Part shown: piece after piece, positions 59,501 through 64,000 of the stretch
Layout of the letters: the number at the start of each line of letters is the position of its first letter
Numbering within the stretch: position 1 is the first letter of the stretch
NCBI GenBank assembly: GCA_965153455.1
Contig: OZ234504.1
Location: 3,038,001 to 3,102,000, forward strand
Length of the DNA stretch: 64,000 nt
Source of the DNA: Sphagnum compactum
Taxonomy: Eukaryota; Bryophyta; Sphagnopsida; Sphagnales
Reading direction: 5' to 3'
The notes under the pieces: model-generated
Databases searched by the model: none
What the model saw: the letters and a program-made list of their open reading frames with translations, nothing else
Told to the model about the DNA's origin: nothing
Made by a program: the position numbers and the translations under genes

Positions 59501-59900
59501 TTTGTTAGGAAACAGAGATTACACGACACAATATATTGCATCTTGTATGAAGAACTACTCCTGAGAAAAGCAAAGGAAAATTCGTGAAAGAAACAAGAAC
59601 ATCTCTGTGCATCTGACAGAGAATTCTCAAAGATCCAGTACTTTCTTAGCTAAAGCGCCATGATGGCCATGCAGTTTGGGCAACAGCCTTGTGTCAGCCT
59701 CTTTTGCTGCTACTATATGCATTGCCTGTGGTCCACAAATGGCAGTGTCCACAAGTAAGCACATTCTCCGGTACCCATGAGGTAGAGGCTCCATTCCTAC
59801 TAAGTACATTGCAATGAGAGCTTGGCTTTGTTAATAAGGATAGGGAGAAGATGCACCCTGTATATTACACACCTCCAATTACCTTGAAGTAGGTTTTGAG
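56530..59900. other. IPK1 3' UTR and intergenic DNA
   Basis: Untranslated sequence, including a strong donor-like CATTGCAG/GTAAGTTC at about 57200-57215. No coding exon was recognised. 57.2-58.2 kb is AT-rich; 58.4-59.9 kb has more balanced composition without any identifiable frame. Confidence 0.5.
56580..56741. repeat. 81-bp tandem duplication in the IPK1 3' UTR
   Basis: Copy 1 (56580-56660) and copy 2 (56661-56741) share CTGTTRTYTGACACTTA, TGTGGATACAC, then GTGCTGTCACATCTGGTG or ATGCTGTCACATCTGGTG in the same order. Confidence 0.85.
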
Positions 59901-60050
59901 GTTGAGTGTGGACTCCACAATATTGAGGATATTGTGTTTCTTGCCTTCTTGCAGCAAGAGGAGTTCAAGGACATAGTAAAGGTGACAAATGTTTGTGTTA
60001 ATCTCTTGATGTTGAAAGTGGAGTCCACATAATTTAAGCTATTGTGCATG
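59901..60050. repeat. Two spaced units with the palindrome GTGGANTCCAC
   Basis: GTTGAGTGTGGACTCCACAA...ATTGTG (59901-59936) and GTTGAAAGTGGAGTCCACAT...ATTGTG (60011-60046) are 110 bp apart. Each carries an 11-bp odd-centred palindrome. Confidence 0.7.
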
Positions 60051-60059
60051 TTGCATCAA

Positions 60060-61640
60060 TTTAAATGTAAGTTTGTTTTTGGCTGTTCTTCTCTTGAGGG
60101 TTTAATTTTAGGTCATTTTTTGTTGGCAATCATAATGCATCCATTGATCTTGCAAAACCACAAATATTTTGTTTGAATAGGTGTGTAGATTTGATGTAGT
60201 TGGTTGAGCTATTGTTGTTTGCATCTATTTTTTCAAAAGAGTTTTTTCTGAAAGCTTGACAATGACCATTGCTTCAACCTTTAATGGACTAAACATCTTG
60301 CATAGGGACTTGCAGGAGAGCCAAAATCTTTTAAAGAAAGAATACACTAAAGATTTTAAAAAATAACCCAACCAAACTACATGTGTCCATGGCCTTCACA
60401 AAATGGTGAGGATGTTGGTGGTTTGCTCATTGTTCAATGGGACAATTAATTGTTAATGTATGCATGTGGGTGCAACACACGTAAATTTTGGCCTCATGTT
60501 GCTTGTCTCCAACCTAATGAACTACTATATGAGTGTGCCTAAGTCCTCTTGTGATATTCAAGATTTTGCACTAGTTGAAATATAACTTTGATCATCAAAG
60601 TAGCAACAACGTTAGATCATTGGTTTGTTTTCGATCAATATCCTTATATAATCTTCTTTAAGCTACCTCCTTCATAAAATTACAAGCTAATACAAATATT
60701 TAGAGGTTGTTGTAAAAATGAACATTTGTAACTAGTTGAACCAATCTTTGGGTGCACTATTCATAAAGAAATTAGAACTTGATTGCATTGTTTCATATCC
60801 TAGCCACTTTTGTAACAAACATCACGAAAACTTATGAGTATGTTTGAATGTTAAAGTTTGTTACCTTGTTGAATTTGTTGAAACAATCTTCTTAAAGCTC
60901 AATTTGTAATAATTGAGGATCTATTACCTTTCCAAATTGTTGAGACAATTTAACTTTCATTTGTTTCCACTCTTATCAAGGAATATTCTTGCTCCAAATT
61001 ATCAAACAAATTTTATTGCTCTCACTTTCACTAATTCAAGTGCTCTATATATCCAATTCAATTTAACCCATATACTTCACTCAATTTCATTTTAAAAAAA
61101 ATTTGTTAAAACACTCTACCTTTCACCCAAATGAATGGAATTAGGACTTGTTAGTTTTCCAAAATGTTGAAATAATTAGAACTTAACTCAATATGAGTGG
61201 AATTAAGGTCTATATGGAACTAGAATTTGATGCAACATTCCTCTTTTCACTCAATTTTAGTTATGTAATCTATTTGACATTTTTTGAATTCAACTTTTCT
61301 TTTTTTATCAAACAATGTTGAAGTTGTTTGCAATGTATGCAACACATCTTGAACACTAAGCTCAAAATCCACTAAACTTTTAGCACCATCTTCCATTTCT
61401 CTTGTAGTGAATTGGTAGCATCCAAAAATAGATGTCGTTTACTAACTCCATCTCATTAAACAACTTTTCATCAAAAGTCAAGGATGAATTATAATTCTCA
61501 CTTGAAAAATAGGAACTTGAAAATCCATATGTGAAAATGGGAAAAAAGAAAGACTTTCCAACTAAAGATTCCTCTTTTAAACTTTCCACACATGCCAAAA
61601 AGTTCCTAAAACCACTTTCAACTTACTTTCTCACCTAAAA
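60060..61640. other. AT-rich intergenic DNA
   Basis: No gene, RNA or repeat recognised. Confidence 0.55.
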
Positions 61641-63420
61641 TTTTATAATTATATCACAAACACAACCCAAAAACTTAAAGGCCCAAAAAATAAAAACGAA
61701 AATAACCCCAAACCCAAAAACTTTACAACTAAAAATTAAGCCCTAAAACATAAACCTTACAAAATAACACTTTTAAAATAGCCTCAAACCAAAATTAAAT
61801 AAAATTCCCAAAATGTTGATCCGAAAAGAAACTAAAAAAAACTTAAAAAAACCCAAACCCTAAAATATAATTGAAAATAAATTCCTAAAACCCAAACCAT
61901 TAAAAAAACTCAAAAATAACCTTTAAAAGGGATAAACTCATTAAGGTTACCCCATTTTAGGCAAATGTTGTGAAATGTCCAAATATTTTTTATGACATTC
62001 AATATTATGCAAACATTTTAAATTATTCCATCCCTCCAATGGTCAAAATGTAAAGTGATTTACAACAATTCAATTTATAATCACTTTAATTTTGATCCAA
62101 TGGTTAAGATCTAAAATGGTTATGTATACAATATATACATCATATATCACATATAATTTGGAGACATTTTGTGATGCTAATTACCCATATTTTTGATTCC
62201 ATGCCACATTCATAAACAAAAATTAAATGGGAAAAAAAACAATGCCCCCTTCATATATTGTAATATCTTAGCGGCTTCAATATAATATTAATCTATCAAA
62301 ATCTTGAAGAAAAAAGTTGCAAAGCTTGAACTTTAGAGAATATTAATTGAAGGTCCACCTGACCATAAGACTATTCAAATTATTAGAAATGATTGTATTT
62401 CATAATATATTTACTCTCTACTATCAAGATTTTCAAAATCAAAATTTAAGCACTAGACCAAGAAGCTTAAATTTAATTAATTATTCGGAATCCACTAAGG
62501 TATTATGGTACATGTTATTCTTTCACTTCAAGGTGGGCCTTTTAAAGAAAAATAAAATCATAATATTTTTATGGCTTATGGACATAAAACAAAACATGTT
62601 TGATGAATAACATACATTAGGTAATTTGAGGAACATGTCAATATCAATGGAATTTAATAGTTTGTATCAACACCATTTACCATCCAAAGTTTCATGTAAA
62701 TAATACCTAGAACCCCACTTTTGAAGTTTATTTTATATTTTTATATTTTTTAACATAGATAATTTTGTGATAAAAGTATTCATGGATTTTAAAAAATTCA
62801 TCATTTAATTATTACTTTTCCAAAAATGGTTAGCCCAAGTTCCAAGTTAATCAAATGATCTCCTCAAAATTCACAAAAATAGTTCCATTTGTAAAAGTGC
62901 ATTATTAAAAAAAAAATTATTGTTGCAAAATAGTATTTGTAACTATAATTTTTGAAGACGCTAATGTATTTTTGGCCCTAACCCAAACCTTCCAAAAAAA
63001 AACTAAACTAACATCTAAAACCCAAACTGAAAGTCTGAACCTTAAATGTTTGTTGAAAAGTAACCCTTATAACCCAAACCCTTAGAGAATTTTTATTTAT
63101 TTTTTTAATATTCAAACCCCCTTCTTTTTTTTTGAAAAGTAACCTTTAAAACCCAAACCCTAGAAAATTAGTAAAAAGTAACCTTTCAAACCCCCACCTT
63201 AAAAAACAACTAAAAAATGAACTTTAAAATTCAAACCTTAATTTTTTTTGAAAATAACTCTTAAAAACCAAAGCTTAAAACAAATTGAGAAATAACCCCT
63301 AAACCTAAACCCTAAAAATATTTATGAAGTAACCCTAAAATCCAAACCTTAAAAGCAAACAATTCATAAGTGACCCAAAACCCAAATGTTATACAACTTT
63401 TATATACCTATAATCCCATG
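61640..63420. repeat. Degenerate telomere-like / CCCTAAA-rich tracts
   Basis: Two blocks, about 61660-61930 and 62970-63400, are crowded with AACCCAAA, ACCCTAAAA, AACCTTAAAA and CCTAAACCTAAACCCTAAA (63299-63317) units, all C-rich on the plus strand. They are too diverged to be a functional telomere. They may be decayed interstitial telomeric repeats or simply a low-complexity minisatellite. The DNA between is AT-rich without genes. Confidence 0.5.
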
Positions 63421-64000
63421 ACTCAATTTGGATACCCCTTAGGTTTTTAAAAAAAAAAGTTAGTCCCAAGTTGATCCCTAATTTGGGATTTTAGTCCTCA
63501 CTGAGGGCCAAATTTTAAAATATTTAAAAAGTGGGGATGAAACAAAAATTAAGGATTAAACTTAGGACAAATTGGAGACTATGTAAGCATATATCTTTGA
63601 TAAGAAAGATTTTTTTTGTGTAAAAAACATTCCCATGACAATTGAAGAAAAAAGTGATAGGTGCTAAAGAATGAGGCTTATACGATGAGATGATTTGAAA
63701 ATCTCTTCCTACATTAACATGTTCCTCTCATATTGCACCCTTGATTTATTTCTTGTTCTAAGCTCCACCTAACATCCATCCCTTGGTTAGGAACATTTTA
63801 TCAACTTAAGACTTATCCAAAAAAAGTTAATCCCTATGATAATTTTTCCTTCCACAATTGTTTCCCTATTGAACATTTTTCATCCTTACTTGATGTACTA
63901 TTTCTTTGTGTAGTAAATATAGTGCATACACTTAAAATAATAATAAGAACTAGACCTCTTCAACCCCCAAATTCCCCACATCCAAATGGATGTTTGAATT
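63421..64000. other. AT-rich DNA at the right edge
   Basis: Nothing recognised in these last bases. Confidence 0.5.

Noticed and set aside
1-64000. CRISPR arrays, operons or ribosome-binding sites
   Set aside because: The window is plant nuclear DNA with spliced genes, and none of the repeats has regular spacer architecture.

Overview
This is nuclear DNA of a land plant. Genes are spliced with GT-AG introns of about 50 to 900 bp. There is an intron-containing tRNA-Tyr(GUA), plant-type ATG7, presenilin, RPS6, MsrB and IPK1 genes, and remnants of a plant PPR gene. Low GC, long AT-rich gene-poor stretches, modest introns and an intronless presenilin would suit a seedless plant such as a bryophyte, lycophyte or fern, but the sequence alone does not settle the species.

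Layout. 1-5.6 kb: the 5' 60% or so of an ATG7 autophagy E1 gene on the minus strand, running off the left edge. 5.9-11.4 kb: AT-rich DNA with no gene. 11.42-13.94 kb: a complete hAT-type DNA transposon with 8-bp target-site duplications; its transposase frame is broken only by three in-frame stops. 15.5-16.6 kb: a short AHA1-like Hsp90 co-chaperone gene behind a cluster of heat-shock elements and a G-box. 20.76-22.17 kb: a single-exon presenilin. 23.0 kb: tRNA-Tyr. 23.1-28.5 kb: AT-rich gene-free DNA. 29.2-30.3 kb: a single-exon Gfo/Idh/MocA-family oxidoreductase. 32.5-35.0 kb (minus): RPS6 in seven coding exons, divergent from a six-exon plastid-type MsrB gene at 35.8-38.3 kb; the shared promoter holds a telo-box and a site II motif. 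40-51 kb: a graveyard of decayed mobile and captured DNA, with a possible Replitron/HUH-Rep fragment, PPR remnants, a long inverted array of degenerate subrepeats, a Myb/SANT-like pseudogene and dispersed repeats. 53.1-56.5 kb: IPK1, the inositol-pentakisphosphate 2-kinase that makes phytate. 57-64 kb: mostly AT-rich DNA, with degenerate CCCTAAA-like tracts near the right edge.

The genes are ordinary housekeeping and stress genes that are not functionally clustered. The most interesting points are the intact hAT ends around a C-to-T-decayed transposase, the HUH-like fragment decayed in the same way, the foldback-like inverted array, the heat-shock promoter of the AHA1-like gene, and an unresolved exon around the zinc-site cysteines of IPK1. 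All exon boundaries were fitted by eye using reading phase, splice dinucleotides and remembered family alignments; none was checked against transcripts.
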